Assembly (NCBI RefSeq): GCF_001426375.1
Contig: NZ_LMEO01000002.1
Coordinates: 101,136 to 165,135, forward strand
Length of the DNA: 64,000 nt
Source: Paenibacillus sp. Root444D2
GTDB lineage: Bacteria; Bacillota; Bacilli; Paenibacillales; NBRC-103111
Direction of reading: 5' to 3'
Position 1 is the first letter of the stretch, and each line of letters starts with the position of its first letter. Positions 63,390 through 64,000 of the stretch are shown piece after piece. The notes beneath the pieces were generated by a model. It made no database searches, was not told the origin of the DNA, and saw nothing but the letters and a program-made list of their open reading frames with translations. The translations under genes and the position numbers were made by a program.

Positions 63390-64000
63390 TCAAATTTCTT
63401 CTAGCACTTTGGGCTGCTTCGCTGAGAATCGAAGAAACGGCTCCCCAATGTGAAACAGTTCACTTATTAGTTTATCTGATTCAAGTTGCTGTACTTTAGA
63501 CTGTAATTGCTTGGTATGGGATTCCAGCATCTGATAAAGCTGTGAAGTAATATTATATTTATGAATGAGTGTACGAAGTCTGGCTTGATCGGATTCTTCC
63601 GCATGCAGCTGCTTCCGTTCTTCTTTCGTACCATGCTGCAGAATGTGCCAGAATCCCCAGCTGTCTTTGAAATTCGCCGCAGATTCAACGCGGAAAATTT
63701 CTTCAAATATAACCTCACACTTTGCATAGCTTCTCAGGATATCAGGCCATGCTTGATCATACACCTCAGTCATAAATTCAGAGAAAGACAAAAACAGCTG
63801 AGATTTAATTTCCACGGTTAGGTGGATGTAATCTTCTGCCGTCAATTTCAATTGCTTCATTTTCATGTAGATATTCATCTTAAGACGGTTGACTTCACAG
63901 ATTGCATTCGATAACTGTTTAATCATATCGATCTGGCCTGCCTGAGCAAGGAGATTGTAAAAGCGGGAACTGAAATAATCTCCTGCAAGAACTTTTAGCT
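63390..64000 (-). CDS. hepS: Heptaprenyl diphosphate synthase component I, 5' end cut by window
   Basis: The C-terminal ~200 residues of HepS, the small non-catalytic subunit of the two-component heptaprenyl diphosphate synthase. The frame continues to the window edge with LAGDYFSSRFYNLLAQAGQI, a typical HepS segment, then IKQLSNAICEVNRLKM. The downstream order hepS-menG is as in B. subtilis, but mqnP, ubiX and mqnA are inserted before hepT. Confidence 0.88.
   Translation of the reverse strand, partial: LKVLAGDYFSSRFYNLLAQAGQIDMIKQLSNAICEVNRLKMNIYMKMKQLKLTAEDYIHLTVEIKSQLFLSFSEFMTEVYDQAWPDILRSYAKCEVIFEEIFRVESAANFKDSWGFWHILQHGTKEERKQLHAEESDQARLRTLIHKYNITSQLYQMLESHTKQLQSKVQQLESDKLISELFHIGEPFLRFSAKQPKVLEEI

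Overview
The window reads as a stretch of chromosome from a Paenibacillus-like member of the Bacillota (inference). The reasons are AGGAGG-type ribosome binding sites, a proline T-box leader, a TRAP-type trp leader, bacillithiol genes, Rex, a YpjB-like sporulation protein and the futalosine gene mqnA. The order of most genes also follows the Bacillus subtilis chromosome segment from hepS through menG, hepT, ndk, cheR, aro, trp, hisC, tyrA, qcrABC, ypjA-D, dapB, mgsA, bshB1, bshA, cca, birA, panBCD and dinG to asnS and dnaD (gene order recalled from knowledge). No rRNA, tRNA, phage, insertion sequence or CRISPR array was seen. The first and last genes are cut by the window edges.

Layout. 1-8.8 kb (plus strand): the 3' end of mtnE, then a proline T-box leader driving proB-proS-proA-proC, followed with no visible terminator by mtnW-mtnX-mtnB of methionine salvage. 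8.8-9.9 kb: two overlapping small membrane proteins. 9.9-18.4 kb (minus strand): dnaD, asnS, ackA with a 3-hydroxyacyl-CoA dehydrogenase, a compact FtsH-like protease with an exported partner, tseB and an MTA/SAH deaminase. 18.7-20.4 kb (plus strand): a PhoU-like protein and a PiT phosphate permease. 20.6-33.7 kb (minus strand): rex, dinG, a TPR protein, panBCD behind an attenuator-like leader, birA, an intergenic palindrome array, cca, bshA, bshB1, mgsA, dapB and a second TPR protein. 33.8-42.5 kb: a MazG-like protein, a YitT protein (plus strand), ypjB, ypjA, the menaquinol-cytochrome c reductase qcrABC, ypiF, an LCP protein, an IDEAL-domain protein and an unrecognised protein. 42.6-45.7 kb: a histidine phosphatase, an ECF sigma/anti-sigma pair, a predicted small RNA gene and a polysaccharide deacetylase. 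45.9-57.2 kb: the aromatic supraoperon aroC-aroB-aroH-[TRAP leader]-trpEDCFBA-hisC-tyrA. 57.4-64 kb: an unrecognised 54-residue helix-turn-helix-like protein, cheR, ndk and a menaquinone/polyprenyl cluster hepS-menG-mqnP-ubiX-mqnA-hepT.

How it fits together. Chorismate from aroB/aroC feeds tryptophan (trp), prephenate (aroH, tyrA, hisC) and, through mqnA, menaquinone. MqnP, MenG and HepS/HepT complete the quinone that the qcrABC complex oxidises, while Rex senses NADH/NAD+. The most interesting non-coding signals are (i) a perfect sigma-A promoter beside a perfect cre site that would produce a roughly 73-nt RNA with a CU-rich, anti-Shine-Dalgarno loop, near 44.8 kb; (ii) a 13-position, 5-nt-register NAG array before trpE, typical of TRAP regulation; (iii) a leader with an intrinsic terminator before panB; (iv) two inverted 71-bp palindrome-bounded elements among six palindromes between birA and cca; and (v) coupling of the methionine salvage genes to a proline T-box operon.
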